This document shows positions 36,493 to 46,325 of a stretch of DNA of 64,000 bases, piece after piece. Source of the DNA: Verrucomicrobiales bacterium (GTDB lineage: Bacteria; Verrucomicrobiota; Verrucomicrobiia; Limisphaerales; J093); the NCBI GenBank assembly GCA_015075445.1, contig JABTUJ010000029.1:62001-126000 (forward strand). Direction: 5' to 3'. The first letter of the stretch is position 1; each line of letters opens with the position of its first letter. Position numbers and translations under genes: made by a program. A model generated the notes under the pieces. The model did not search any database. It was not told the DNA's origin and was given only the letters and a program-made list of their open reading frames with translations.

Positions 36493-38795
36493 ATGCAATC
36501 GCCGATAGCCTTGTCGTTCCTGAACCGGTGGGTGCGCACCTGCCGGCTGATGTCCGTTCTGGGTTTCCTGATGTGGGGCAGCGCTGGAGACACTGCGCCC
36601 CCGCCTAATTCCGGGGACGCGTTCAGGGAACCGGTCGGCCTTTCCGGGGGCGGTGGCATGTTCACCCCGGCCATCTCGCCCGCCGATCCGAACTTGATGA
36701 TGCTGAACTGCGACATGAGCGCCGCCTACGTTTCCGAGGACGGCGGCCGCCACTGGCGCATGATCCACCAGGCCCAGCTCCGCAGTGATACCCGCTGTCG
36801 CCCCGCCTTCCATCCCACGGACCCGGCCGTGATCTTCGCTTCGTCAGGCGGACGTCTCCGGATCAGCCGCGACCGCGGACGCACCTTCGCGCCGCACGGC
36901 GACCTGCGGGAATCCGTTCATGGCGAGATCGCCATCAACCCGGCCGATCCGACCCGGATGCTCGTGGGCACGGGCGGTGGTCGTTGTGCGCGGTCGGAAG
37001 ACGGGGGCTTGAGCTGGCAGGTTTGCGCGGGACCGACCGGCCGGGTGATCGGCTTCCACTTCGACCGCACCCGCGGGGGAAGGACGGTGTTCGCCGCAAC
37101 CGACCGGGGCATCTGGCGCTCCGACGACGCGGGGCAATCCTGGGTGGAACGGACGCAGGGCCTCCCGTGGAAGGAAGTCCAGGCGTTCGCCGGCGGCTCA
37201 GATCCGGGCACAGACGTGGTGTGGCTCTATTGTGCCGTCCGGAGCAAGACGGTCGAGGGGCGGTTCCAGGGCGGGATCTACCGTTCGGGCGATCGCGGCG
37301 AGAGCTGGGAATGGGCCATGAGATCCGGTCTCAACACGGACACCCGGCAGGCCGACCAGTGGGCGTATGGTCCCGTGGCGCAGTACAACCATCTCCTTGC
37401 CACGGACGCGCGCCCGGCGACGGTGTACGCCCTCAACACCGCCACCGGCTTCCATCCGCCGCATCACGATACCGTCTATCGCAGCGACGACGCGGGCGAC
37501 ACGTGGCGCGCCACGTACTTCCAGGATCCGCGCTTTCCGCAGTTCAACGTGGCGCACGACTACGTCACCGCCTCGACCGGCCAGTGCTTCAAGGGGGGCG
37601 AGACGCCCTTCGGGGTGGCCGTCTGCAACACCGATCCTGACCGGGTGCTGCTTGTCCGCAACGAGGCACACCTTACCCACGACGGCGGCGCCTCCTGGTT
37701 CGTGGAAGCGGCACCTACCCGGCGTCAAGGCTCGCCGGGTCCGACACCGCCTGGGTGCAACGGCCTGGTCGTTACCACCACCTGGCACTACTACGTGGAC
37801 CCGCACGAGCCGGATCGCCACTACATCGCCTACACTGACATCGGGCTCGCCCGTTCTCTGGACGGCGGCCGGACCTGGCGGTGGTGGAACCAGAAGACCT
37901 GGGCACCGTGGCGGAACACCTGTTACGAGCTCGCGTTTGACCCCGAGGTGCCCGGGCGGATCTGGGGAGCGTTCTCGAGCATCCACGACATTCCAAACGA
38001 CAACATCATCTCGGAGCGACACGGCCACCGCGGCCCGGGTGGCATCTGTGTTTCGCGCGATTTCGGTGCGTCGTGGAAGGTTGAGGCGGAAGACCTGCCC
38101 GCGCGGCCGGTCACCTCCATCGTGTTGGATCCGCGGAGCCCCCGCGACCGGCGGACGCTTTACGCCGGGGTGTTTGACGAGGGCGTCTTCAAGTCTACCG
38201 ACGACGGGCGCACCTGGACCTTGAAGCGGCAGGGGCTGGGGCATCCGGACAACCGTCGGGTCTCCCGCGTGATCCTGCACGCAGACGGCACCCTGTTCGC
38301 GAGCATCTGCGCCAAGCGCCCGGCCGCCGGTGCGCCCCTCATGAGTGTCGGCGTGGGTTTGTACCGCTCGCGCGATGGGGCCGAGACGTGGGAACCGATG
38401 AACCGCTCGCTTCCCTTGCTTTACGTGAAGGACTTCTCGGTGCACCCGCGCGACAGCCGGCGCGTGCTGCTGGGCGCCTGTGATGCCGGCGGGCGACCGC
38501 TGGGGGCCTCTACCGGACCGACGACGGAGGCGAAACCTGGCGCCGGATCGGCCGGGAAGGACCCCAGACCTTCGGCGTACTTCCACCGCAGCGCGAGGGC
38601 TGGCTCTACACGACCCTGACCGAAGGTGCGCCAGGGCCAGGCCTGGCTCTCGCGTGACGACGGCAGACCTGGCGGCGGTTGGCGACCTGCCGTTCTGCCA
38701 ACATCCAGCGGGTTGCGTTCGATCCGGCCGACCCTTTGCGGATCCGCGTCACGACCTTTGGCGGCAGTGTGTGGCGCGGCCTCTGCCCCTGGTAG
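36493..38795 (+). CDS. Secreted BNR/Asp-box repeat protein (sialidase/GH74-like), 3' frameshifts
   Basis: A secreted beta-propeller protein. The signal peptide follows ATG 36493, and at least ten Asp-boxes (S-x-D-x-G-x-x-W/F) are spaced along it, for example SEDGGRHW, SRDRGRTF, SDDAGQSW, SLDGGRTW and STDDGRTW. Such repeats occur in sialidases, GH74 xyloglucanases and VPS10-type proteins. Without catalytic residues I recognise, the substrate is open. The frame ends at 38619, but the neighbouring frame continues GGLYRTDDGGETWRRIG from about 38508. Further pieces (RVAFDPADPLRIRVTTFGGS) run to a TAG at 38793-38795. The slips sit at short homopolymers. It starts just past the SagB stop, so the two may be co-transcribed. 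Confidence 0.8.
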
Positions 38796-38806
38796 TACGT
38801 TCTGCC

Positions 38807-39637
38807 ATGAGCACGTCCCCAGAAGATGAGCCGGTCCAATCTGCCGGAGCCGACCGCTCTCCCCATCGCCGGCTCCGCCCCTCTGGCGGCTACCGCAAGA
38901 CCGCCAGCTTCCAGACCGCCACGACCATCTACGACGCCACGGTCTGGTTCTGCGAGAAGTTCCTGGATTCCCGCTCCCGCACCGTGGACCAGATGGTCCA
39001 GGCGGCTCGCAGCGGCCGCCAGAACATCGCCGAGGGCAGCCGGGCCGCCACGACCTCCTCGCAGAGCGAACTGCACCTGCTCAACGTGGCCCGCTCCAGC
39101 CTGGAGGAGCTGCTCCTGGACTTTGAGGACTACCTCCGCCACCGCCACCTCGATCAGTGGGAGCCGGGAGCCCCCGAGGCGCGCGCCGTCCGGGCGGTGG
39201 CCCGCCGCGGCCGGGGGCCGGATCAGTCGGATCGGTCGGATCGGCCGAATCTGACCGATCTGACCGACCGCGAGCGCTGGGCGCTTTACTCTCCCTGGCT
39301 CGATCACCCGGAACCGGCCGTGCGGGCCAACGCCATCATCTGCTTGATTCACCAGGCCAATTACCTGCTTGACCAGCAGATCACCGCGCTGGAACGGGCC
39401 TTCATCGAGGAGGGCGGTTACCGCGAGCAACTGGCTGCCGCCCGCCTGGCCCGGCGGGAACAGCTCAGAAACCCGACGGATTCGGCGGAGCGGCCGGACC
39501 CCGCCAGGCTCATCCCGCGCTGTCCGCAGTGCGGCAAGGCGATGGCCCTGCGTACGGCCCGAAGCGGTCTGCATGCCGGCCGGCAGTTCTGGGGCTGCAC
39601 CGGCTACCCGGAATGCCGAGGAACCGTGGAACTGTGA
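38807..39637 (+). CDS. Four-helix-bundle-suffix protein with C4 zinc finger
   Basis: 276 aa. A four-helix-bundle domain of the kind also found inserted in 23S rRNA genes of some bacteria (VWFCEKFLDSRSRTVDQMVQ and ARSGRQNIAEGSRAATTSSQ). It is followed by a helical suffix (HQANYLLDQQITALERAF) and a topoisomerase-type C4 zinc ribbon (CPQCGKAMALRTA ... FWGCTGYPECRGT). The mid-part contains a short repetitive DQSDRSDRPNLTDLTDRE linker. It may bind nucleic acid, but its role is unknown. The start ATG 38807 fits the spacing to the conserved part. Confidence 0.8.
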   Translation: MSTSPEDEPVQSAGADRSPHRRLRPSGGYRKTASFQTATTIYDATVWFCEKFLDSRSRTVDQMVQAARSGRQNIAEGSRAATTSSQSELHLLNVARSSLEELLLDFEDYLRHRHLDQWEPGAPEARAVRAVARRGRGPDQSDRSDRPNLTDLTDRERWALYSPWLDHPEPAVRANAIICLIHQANYLLDQQITALERAFIEEGGYREQLAAARLARREQLRNPTDSAERPDPARLIPRCPQCGKAMALRTARSGLHAGRQFWGCTGYPECRGTVEL

Positions 39638-39728
39638 GACCCAAGAGCCACCGCGACCCGGCCTTCCCGATTGACAGCGCCGCGTGCTCTGCTCAGGTTT
39701 CGTCGACCGACACGAAACGCGACAAACC

Positions 39729-42272
39729 ATGAAACCCACCTCCACACTCCCGGGCTTCGCGCTGCTCACCGCCGCGTGGATGGCCTTTGTGCCGATCGCC
39801 TCGGCCGCCAGTCCACTCATCGCCTTCGAATTCGACGAAGGGAGTGGCACGCGGGTGACCGACAGCGTCAACAGCCTCTCCGGCGGACCCGGCAATCCCG
39901 CCAACCCTCCAACCTTCGTGACCGACGCCCCTTCGGGCAAGCCAGGTGACACGGCCGTGGCCTTCGCAGCCGGCCAGTATTTCACCGTGGACGATCCCGA
40001 CACGCGCGTGCAGCTCGATCCTGCCAATCCCTCGTTCACGCTGCAGGCGTGGGTGAAGTTCGCGGGCCTCCCCGCTGGCCGGATGGTGTTCTTCTACAGC
40101 AACGGACCGGGGGGCGCCCTCTCGTTCTCGGTGAACAACGACCGCACGGTGTTTGTGACCACGCTGGGCATCGCGGACGTGCGTTCGCAAGCGGCGATTC
40201 CGGACGATGACGCGTGGCACCACATCGCGGTCGTTCACGAGCCAGGCCTGGAACTGCGTTTCTATGTGGACGGCGTCCTTGGCGACACCGTGCCCTACAC
40301 CAGCGGCGTGAACTTCACCCGCACCCAGAAGCTCTTCAGCATCGGCGCCGAGTGGAATGGGGCGCTGCAGTATGTGGGGTCGGTGGACCGCCTCAAGGTC
40401 CACAGCGGCATGCTCACACCGGAGGAACTGGATGCTCAGGCGGCGCCGCCCACGCCCCTGGTGGCCTTCGAGTTCGACGAGGGCGAAGGAACCCGCGTGA
40501 CCGACAGCATCAACAGCCTGTCCGGGGTTCCGGGCAGCCCGGCCAATCCGCCCACCTTCGAGGCCGCCGCGCCCTCCGGCCAGGCCGGCGATACGGCGGT
40601 CCACTTCGAGTCGGGCCAGTACTTCACCGTGGATGATCCCGATACGCGGATCCAGTTCAACCCCAGCAACCCCCATTTCACGCTGCAGGCATGGGTGAAG
40701 GTCTCGGGTTCTCCCGCCGGCCGGATGGTGTTCTTCTACAGCAACGGACCGGGCGGCGCCGTCTCGTTCTCGGTGAACAACGACCGGACGGTGTTTGTGA
40801 CCACGCTGGGCATCGCCGACGTGCGATCCCAAGCCGCCATTCCGGACGATGAGGACTGGCACCACATCGCGGTCGTGCACGAGGCCGGCCTGGAGTTGCG
40901 GTTCTATGTGGACGGCGTCCTCGGCGACACCGTGCCCTACACCGGCGGCGTGAACTTCACCCGCACCCAGAAGCTCTTCAGCATCGGCGCCGAATGGAAT
41001 GGGGCGCTGCAGTATGTGGGTTCGGTGGACCGCCTCAAGGTCCACAGCGGCATGCTCACGCCCGAGCAACTGGACGCCCAGAAGGTGCCGCCGGCCGGTG
41101 CCGACGCGCTGGTCATCGGGCGCGCCAGCCTCACCCCGTTCAGCTACAGCGTGGGGGTGAACGAAGTGGGCGGCAGCGTGGTGGACCCCGACACCATCGC
41201 CCTTACCTTCGACGGGACAGCAGTGACCCCAACCGCAGTGAGCAAGCGCGGCCGGACCACCACCATCACCTACGACATCCCCAACCCGCCTCTCGCATCG
41301 GGTTCCTCGCATACGGCGAACCTCACCGTCAAGGACCGGAAAGGCACGGCCTACACGAGCACCTCGAGCTTTGTGGTGGCCACTTATGGCACCCTGCCAG
41401 CGAGCGCCGCCCTCCCGGCCAGTGCCGTGGATCTCACGAAGAAAGGCTTCAAGATCCGGACCTACCAGATCGAGGTCAGTACTCAGGAGGGCACCATTGC
41501 CTACAATGAAGATCTGCTCGCCGGCTTACTCGGAGACAACATCGCCTGGCTGGACGATGCCGGCGGCGTGGACGCCAACGGGTATTTCACCTGGACCGAC
41601 GTGATCAACTTCGACACCACGACCGCCGCCAACGGCTACTTCAACGACCCCGAGTACCCGAACGTCAACTTCCCCGGCATCCCGGGCCTCTGGGGGACCG
41701 TCGATAACTTCGCCCTGGAAACCGTCGCCGCGCTCGAGTTCAAGACCACCGGGATGTACAGCATGGCCGTCAACACCGACTGGACCGGTTTCCCGAATTT
41801 CAGCGATGGCTATCAGGTGCGAGCCGGCACCGCCCCGCTGGACCCGGCCGCCAGTGTGGTGCTGGGCTTCTTCGACGCCCTCGCGCCCGCCGGACCGACC
41901 CGCGGGCTGGCCAATACGCCGTTCCAGTTCTATGTCCCGAAACCGGGCATCTACCCCTTCCGCCTCCTGTACTACCAGACGGCTGGCACTGCCAACCTGG
42001 AATGGTTCATCCTCAACCCCGATGGCACACGCACGTTGATCAACGACGCCGCGAAAGCCGATGCGATCGCCGCTTACTATCAATGGACGACGCCGCCCGC
42101 CGCGCCGGCCCTGAGCGTGGCGCGGACCACCGGCGGCGTCAGCGTCACGTTCGAAGGCACCTTGCAGGCGGCTGACCAGGTCGCGGGCGCTTACACGGAC
42201 GTCGCCGGCGCGACTAGTCCGTACGTCACACCGGCCTCGGCCCCGATGAAGTTCTACCGGGCCCGGCGATAG
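39729..42272 (+). CDS. Secreted protein with two near-identical LamG domains
   Basis: 847 aa with a signal peptide (LLTAAWMAFVPIASA). Two LamG/concanavalin-like domains of about 214 residues each are nearly identical in DNA and protein (FYSNGPGGALSFSVNNDRTV in both, with one substitution). They are followed by an Ig-like linker (VTPTAVSKRGRTTTITYDIP) and a PA14-like domain (GYQVRAGTAPLDPA ... GIYPFRLLYYQTAGTANLEW). The protein ends MKFYRARR, a C-terminal motif typical of exported verrucomicrobial proteins. A cell-surface carbohydrate-binding role is likely. Confidence 0.87.
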   Translation: MKPTSTLPGFALLTAAWMAFVPIASAASPLIAFEFDEGSGTRVTDSVNSLSGGPGNPANPPTFVTDAPSGKPGDTAVAFAAGQYFTVDDPDTRVQLDPANPSFTLQAWVKFAGLPAGRMVFFYSNGPGGALSFSVNNDRTVFVTTLGIADVRSQAAIPDDDAWHHIAVVHEPGLELRFYVDGVLGDTVPYTSGVNFTRTQKLFSIGAEWNGALQYVGSVDRLKVHSGMLTPEELDAQAAPPTPLVAFEFDEGEGTRVTDSINSLSGVPGSPANPPTFEAAAPSGQAGDTAVHFESGQYFTVDDPDTRIQFNPSNPHFTLQAWVKVSGSPAGRMVFFYSNGPGGAVSFSVNNDRTVFVTTLGIADVRSQAAIPDDEDWHHIAVVHEAGLELRFYVDGVLGDTVPYTGGVNFTRTQKLFSIGAEWNGALQYVGSVDRLKVHSGMLTPEQLDAQKVPPAGADALVIGRASLTPFSYSVGVNEVGGSVVDPDTIALTFDGTAVTPTAVSKRGRTTTITYDIPNPPLASGSSHTANLTVKDRKGTAYTSTSSFVVATYGTLPASAALPASAVDLTKKGFKIRTYQIEVSTQEGTIAYNEDLLAGLLGDNIAWLDDAGGVDANGYFTWTDVINFDTTTAANGYFNDPEYPNVNFPGIPGLWGTVDNFALETVAALEFKTTGMYSMAVNTDWTGFPNFSDGYQVRAGTAPLDPAASVVLGFFDALAPAGPTRGLANTPFQFYVPKPGIYPFRLLYYQTAGTANLEWFILNPDGTRTLINDAAKADAIAAYYQWTTPPAAPALSVARTTGGVSVTFEGTLQAADQVAGAYTDVAGATSPYVTPASAPMKFYRARR
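39813..41096 (+). repeat. Tandem 642-bp duplication of a LamG domain
   Basis: Units 39813-40454 and 40455-41096 are offset by exactly 642 bp (214 codons). Long identical tracts run through both, such as the stretch coding for NFTRTQKLFSIGAEWNGALQ. Confidence 0.88.
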
Positions 42273-42343
42273 CCGGCATTCCTGATGATCGGTGTCGGGC
42301 CGGGCGGTCTCCGCCCGGCCCGACGTCTTTTCAGCCCACAACG

Positions 42344-42446
42344 TTCAACGTTCAACGTTCAACGTTCAACGTCCAACGTTCAACGTCCAACGTTCAACGT
42401 TCAACGTTCAACGTCCAACGTTCAACGTTCAACGTTCAACGTTCAG
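42344..42446. repeat. Heptamer short tandem repeat tract (GTTCAAC/GTCCAAC)
   Basis: About fifteen 7-bp units, mostly GTTCAAC with interspersed GTCCAAC, in the convergent gap between the LamG and sulfatase genes. It is followed at about 42446 by a copy of the GTGCAGGCGGGACGCC palindrome. Confidence 0.92.
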
Positions 42447-42503
42447 TGCAGGCGGGACGCCCGCACCACACCACCCGGGGACGAGGTTTTGGAAACCCGC
42501 TCC

Positions 42504-44024
42504 TTACGGCAGCCGGGGCCTCCGCGGGGTCTGGTCCGCCGGGTTCACCGGGTAAAGGGCGTGCTGCTCTTCGAGCGACGCGATGAGGCGCTCCATCAGG
42601 CGCCGCAGTTCGTCGGGGCGGGCCGGCGCCAGGTTGGTTTGCTCGAAGGGATCCTCGCGGAGGTTGAAGAGCTGGTAGGACGAATGGTCGGATGCCGCCG
42701 AGGGAAAGTAGTGGTAGATGACCTTCCAGTCGCCATCGCGGTAGCTCGTCCAGTAATCGCTGCGGTGCGGCGCGTGCGGGTAGTGCATGAGAAAGGTCTC
42801 CCGCCGGGCGGGATCGCGTCGCCCCGCGAGCAGCACGTCGAGCCTCTGACCGTCCACGACCTGGTCGCCTGGCACCTTGACGCCTGCCAAAGCCAGCAAG
42901 GTCGGAAACACATCCGGGACAGACGCGACTTGGGTCTGCACCGCTCCGGGCGGAATGGGCAGGCGCTCCTGGACCGGGTGACCGGCGCGGGGCCTGGCCC
43001 ACGCGGCGACGAACGGCACGCGCATGCCGCCTTCGTAGTGGGCGCCCTTCTTGCCGCGCAACGGCGCAGCACAGGCGACGGTGTGCGGAGGCCCGAGCGG
43101 CGCATCGGAGCCGTTGTCACCCAGGAAAACCACCAACGTGTTCTCCGCGACGCCGAGACGGTCGAGATGGTCCAGCACATCCCCCAGCGACTTATCCATG
43201 CCTTCGATGAGCGTCGCGAACGCCTGGGCCTCGCGGGATTTGCCGGACGGCGCGTAGTGCGGCGCAAAGCGCGGGTCGGATTCGAACGGGGCGTGCACGG
43301 CGTAATGCGAGAAGTAGAGGAAGAACGGCCGGCCGGCCTGGACCGCCTCACTCACCCGGGCGTTGGCTTCGAGGGTCAGCGCCTCGGTGAGGAAGGTGTC
43401 CGTGCCGTGGTATTTCTCCAGGTGCGGTACGGCCGCTGCCGCGCGGGTGGTGCCGTGCCCGTAGTTCTGCTGACCGTAATAGCTGCCCGGGGCGCCGAAC
43501 GAGGCTCCGCCCACGTTGACGTCAAAGCCCAGGTTGAGCGGGTCCGCTCCCGCGGACGTGCGCGGCCCGAAGTGACCTTTGCCCACGTGGAGCGTGCGGT
43601 AGCCGGCCTGCCGGAGCAGGGCCGGGAGTGTTCCCTCGCCCGGCTTCAACCCCTGCCAGTTCCAGTCCGGCGGGCCGGCGGGACCGGCGTTGTTCTCGTC
43701 GGGATGGATCCAGTTGGTGGTGCGGTGCCGGGCGGCGCTCTGGCCCGTGAGCAGCGAAATGCGCGTGGGCGAGCAAACGCTCATGGCGTAGAACTGGCTG
43801 AAGCGGATGCCGCGCGCCGCGAGCCGTTCGAGCTGCGGCGTGCGGTAGGAGTCGTTGAGCGGATGGCGCTGCGGTACGCCGCCGGCGTCAGTGAGGAACG
43901 GCACAGACGTATCCATGACGCCCATGTCGTCCACGAGGAAGAGGACGAGGTTCGGCGGAGGCGGGACGGCCGCGCGGACACCAAACACGGCCCACAGGAC
44001 GGCAAGGCAGAGGAAGCGCTTCAT
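42504..44024 (-). CDS. Secreted Cys-type sulfatase
   Basis: 506 aa with a signal peptide (MKRFLCLAVLWAVFGVRA). The metal-binding N-terminus NLVLFLVDDMG and the formylglycine motif C-x-P-x-R (as CSPTR, in YAMSVCSPTRISLLTG) are present, so the enzyme needs an anaerobic or oxygen-dependent maturase encoded elsewhere. Further conserved segments are HVGKGHFGP, FFLYFSHYAVHAPF and VVFLGDNGSD. It would remove sulfate from a sulfated glycan. ATG 44024 is supported by the signal peptide. Confidence 0.92.
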   Translation of the reverse strand: MKRFLCLAVLWAVFGVRAAVPPPPNLVLFLVDDMGVMDTSVPFLTDAGGVPQRHPLNDSYRTPQLERLAARGIRFSQFYAMSVCSPTRISLLTGQSAARHRTTNWIHPDENNAGPAGPPDWNWQGLKPGEGTLPALLRQAGYRTLHVGKGHFGPRTSAGADPLNLGFDVNVGGASFGAPGSYYGQQNYGHGTTRAAAAVPHLEKYHGTDTFLTEALTLEANARVSEAVQAGRPFFLYFSHYAVHAPFESDPRFAPHYAPSGKSREAQAFATLIEGMDKSLGDVLDHLDRLGVAENTLVVFLGDNGSDAPLGPPHTVACAAPLRGKKGAHYEGGMRVPFVAAWARPRAGHPVQERLPIPPGAVQTQVASVPDVFPTLLALAGVKVPGDQVVDGQRLDVLLAGRRDPARRETFLMHYPHAPHRSDYWTSYRDGDWKVIYHYFPSAASDHSSYQLFNLREDPFEQTNLAPARPDELRRLMERLIASLEEQHALYPVNPADQTPRRPRLP

Positions 44025-44141
44025 GAATCCCGGTTTCTGTGTCAGTGACGTTGTGGTGCAGGCTTCCAGCCTGCATTCCCCGTGTGCTGGCACCTACCGC
44101 CTGGGCATCCGCCGGCCTCGGCCGGTACGGGGCTGGTGCGC

Positions 44142-45548
44142 TCAGTTCGCGACGGCCCGGAAGTAGCGGATCGGCTTGCCCTCGGTCGAGTACAGCCGGG
44201 TGACCCGGTTGCCGGCGCCGGGGATGGACGGTTCGACGACGGTCCAGTTCTGGAGATCCGCCGAGCCCTCGATGCGGTAGTTGACCCCGGGGGCAGCGTA
44301 GAACTGGAACTCGACGGCGGTCCGGATGGTGGAGACCCCCGCGGGGGTGCTCTCGGCCGAGTTGGGGTTGAAGCCGGCACCGACCTCGACACCGTCGTTG
44401 AAGCCGTCCCCGTCGGTGTCGGCGATGTTCGGGTTCGTGCCCGTGTCCGTGGCGCTCACGAAGACGCCCGTTCCCGTCTCCACGCCATCGGCCAGCCCGT
44501 CATTGTCGGTGTCGGCCTTCAACGGGTTGGTGCCGGTGTCGGTGGCGCTCACGAAGAGGCCCGTGCCGGTCTCGACGCCATCGCGCAGGCCGTCCCCGTC
44601 CGTGTCGGGGTTGTTCGCCCGGGTACCGCGCTGGTACTCCTCGAGGTTGGTCAGGCCGTCGCCATCGAGATCCTGGGCCGCGTCGTTCACGGCGGGGTCG
44701 AGCCCGTTCTCCAGCTCATACGCGTCCGGAATGCCGTCGCCGTCCGTGTCGTCGATGTCGCGGATGGTCTCGATGATCACGCTGTCGAAATCACCGAAGG
44801 TGTTCTCGGGCGCGAGCGTGCTGTCCGAGCGCTGCTGGAAAAGGGCCACCGTGAAGCTGTTGCCGAAGGCCGCCAGCGTGAGGTTGGGGTTGTGCACGTC
44901 GAAGGGCGTGACGGCCAGCGGTTCGCCGGAGGAGGAGAGCGTCGTCAGCATCGTGCCCTCGGGCCCGATCTCGAGCACGAAGGTGCGGAAGGCCTCGGCG
45001 CCGCCGTTGGGATCGTTCGGCGGGAAGTGCAGGAAAGCGGCGTTCGCATCCGCGCTCCCTTCGCTGTCAAAATAGAAGTCACCCCAGTCGGGTGCCGTGG
45101 GCCGGTTGGCGCCGGCCGACGCGCGGGCGAAGGCCCCGGAGGCTCCGAGGATGGCCACGCCGGCGGAGGCATCGGACGCGCCCCCGTCCCCGGCCCCGGT
45201 CTGGTTCAGCGGCCGCAACCGGGCGGTGACGCGGATGGCGCGAACGCCCGTCATCGAGAACGCCGTGCTGGTCTCGATGCCAACGATCTCGCCCGCCGTG
45301 CCGGCGGCACTGCCCATCCGGAGCGAGAACCCGTCGACCCCGAACCCGCTTACCACGCTGAGCGCCAGGTCGGGAGCCCCGGCGCCATGGGCCTGCCAGC
45401 CGTCGCCCAGGGTGAAGGTGGTGAAATCGTCTTCGAACTCGAGGCCGCCTTGCGCGACCGCAACCAGGCCCAAGGCCAGGCCGGCCACGATGACGGAGCG
45501 ATGGAGACGGTGATTCCAGGGAGTTGCGTGGGTGAGCTTCGTTTTCAT
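44142..45548 (-). CDS. Secreted thrombospondin type-3 repeat protein
   Basis: 468 aa with a signal peptide. The N-terminal ~250 residues form a beta-sandwich-like domain (FEDDFTTFTLGDGWQ at its start). Then follow five Ca2+-binding TSP3/EF-like repeats (DTDGDGIPD, DLDGDGLTN, DTDGDGLRD, DTDNDGLAD, DTDGDGFND; about 44400-44760). Two spacers of the form GTGxFVSATDTGTNP are near-identical. The C-terminus YRIEGSADLQNW ... RYFRAVAN is the usual end of exported verrucomicrobial proteins. Cell-surface or matrix role, calcium-stabilised; ligand unknown. Confidence 0.85.
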   Translation of the reverse strand: MKTKLTHATPWNHRLHRSVIVAGLALGLVAVAQGGLEFEDDFTTFTLGDGWQAHGAGAPDLALSVVSGFGVDGFSLRMGSAAGTAGEIVGIETSTAFSMTGVRAIRVTARLRPLNQTGAGDGGASDASAGVAILGASGAFARASAGANRPTAPDWGDFYFDSEGSADANAAFLHFPPNDPNGGAEAFRTFVLEIGPEGTMLTTLSSSGEPLAVTPFDVHNPNLTLAAFGNSFTVALFQQRSDSTLAPENTFGDFDSVIIETIRDIDDTDGDGIPDAYELENGLDPAVNDAAQDLDGDGLTNLEEYQRGTRANNPDTDGDGLRDGVETGTGLFVSATDTGTNPLKADTDNDGLADGVETGTGVFVSATDTGTNPNIADTDGDGFNDGVEVGAGFNPNSAESTPAGVSTIRTAVEFQFYAAPGVNYRIEGSADLQNWTVVEPSIPGAGNRVTRLYSTEGKPIRYFRAVAN

Positions 45549-46224
45549 AGGTGTGCGGTTCAAGGCTGCGCCGTGGGTTCCCGGACGCCGGGTTCCCCCA
45601 GCATCCTGCGCCGCATCGCGACCCTTGGGAAGCGGGGAACACGAACCGCGGGTTACCGCTCGCAGGGACCTTCCGTACGACATGGGGGATGGAACCAGCG
45701 CCAATTCACGCGTATCCCTCGGCGATGAGGCGATGAGAGTGCCAGGGTCCACACGAGCAGCCGTGTCATTCAGAGGGGCTGCTCCAGCACCGGTCCTCAT
45801 CCGCGGCATCCGCGAAATCCGCGGTCAAGTGTCACAACGGCTACGTTGACCGCGGATTTCACGGATGCCGCGGATGGCTCGCAGGCTGGAATCCGCGGGG
45901 CCGGCACGCCGAGGCGAATCACTCGGGCAAGGGGAGCTACAGCGGTGGGGATTCGCCGTGGTGGACGCCAGCAGGCAGCCCACGGGCTGGCTGGGCTATG
46001 ACGAGCCTGAGTCCACCGCGGACCTGGCCGGCTCGCGCCACAAGTTCATGGAGCGCCTCCCTCAGCCCCATCCCCGAGGTTCCTAAACTGATCGAAAACC
46101 CCTTCAAAAGCCGGTGATGGCCGTTACTGGTGCCTTTTGGTGCCTGAATTCAAACCTGCAAGGCAGTCCGCTTAGAGCCCGAGACGGGTCTGTTCGCTGC
46201 CTTTGCGGCTGCCGTGTAGCCGCG
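45549..46224. other. Gene-poor stretch between the TSP3 gene and the integron
   Basis: No gene is supported. It holds a large hairpin at 45799-45875. The short open frame at 45865-46086 lacks recognisable features. The part near 46170-46224 repeats motif pieces of an attC right arm (CGCTGCCTTTGCGG facing CGCAAAGGTCAGCG) and may be the remains of an older cassette. Confidence 0.5.
45799..45875. repeat. 30-bp-stem hairpin (one mismatch, 17-base loop)
   Basis: The left arm 45799-45828 begins ATCCGCGGCATCCGCG. The right arm 45846-45875 begins TTGACCGCGGATTTC and is its reverse complement apart from one base. There is no T-run, so it is not an obvious terminator. It looks like a dispersed palindromic element. 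Confidence 0.9.
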
Positions 46225-46325
46225 TCTGAACGCAAAGGTCAGCGACGGGAGCCAGCCGCTGATGTCGCTCGACCCGTCCCCGAGTGAACCGATTGGCTTT
46301 CGGTCGCAGTACCGAGTCGTTGGGA
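46225..46325 (-). repeat. attC site of cassette 5
   Basis: On the minus strand it runs from TCCCAAC (46319-46325) to GTTCAGA (46225-46231). The arms pair imperfectly (AACGACTCGGTACTGCGACC against AACGCAAAGGTCAGCGAC in the other arm). The left core departs from RYYYAAC at its first base position. It overlaps the 3' end of the cassette gene. Confidence 0.5.

Noticed and set aside
45865..46086. 73-aa open frame between hairpin and integron
   Set aside because: Starts inside the hairpin arm, with no ribosome site, domain or homologous motif.
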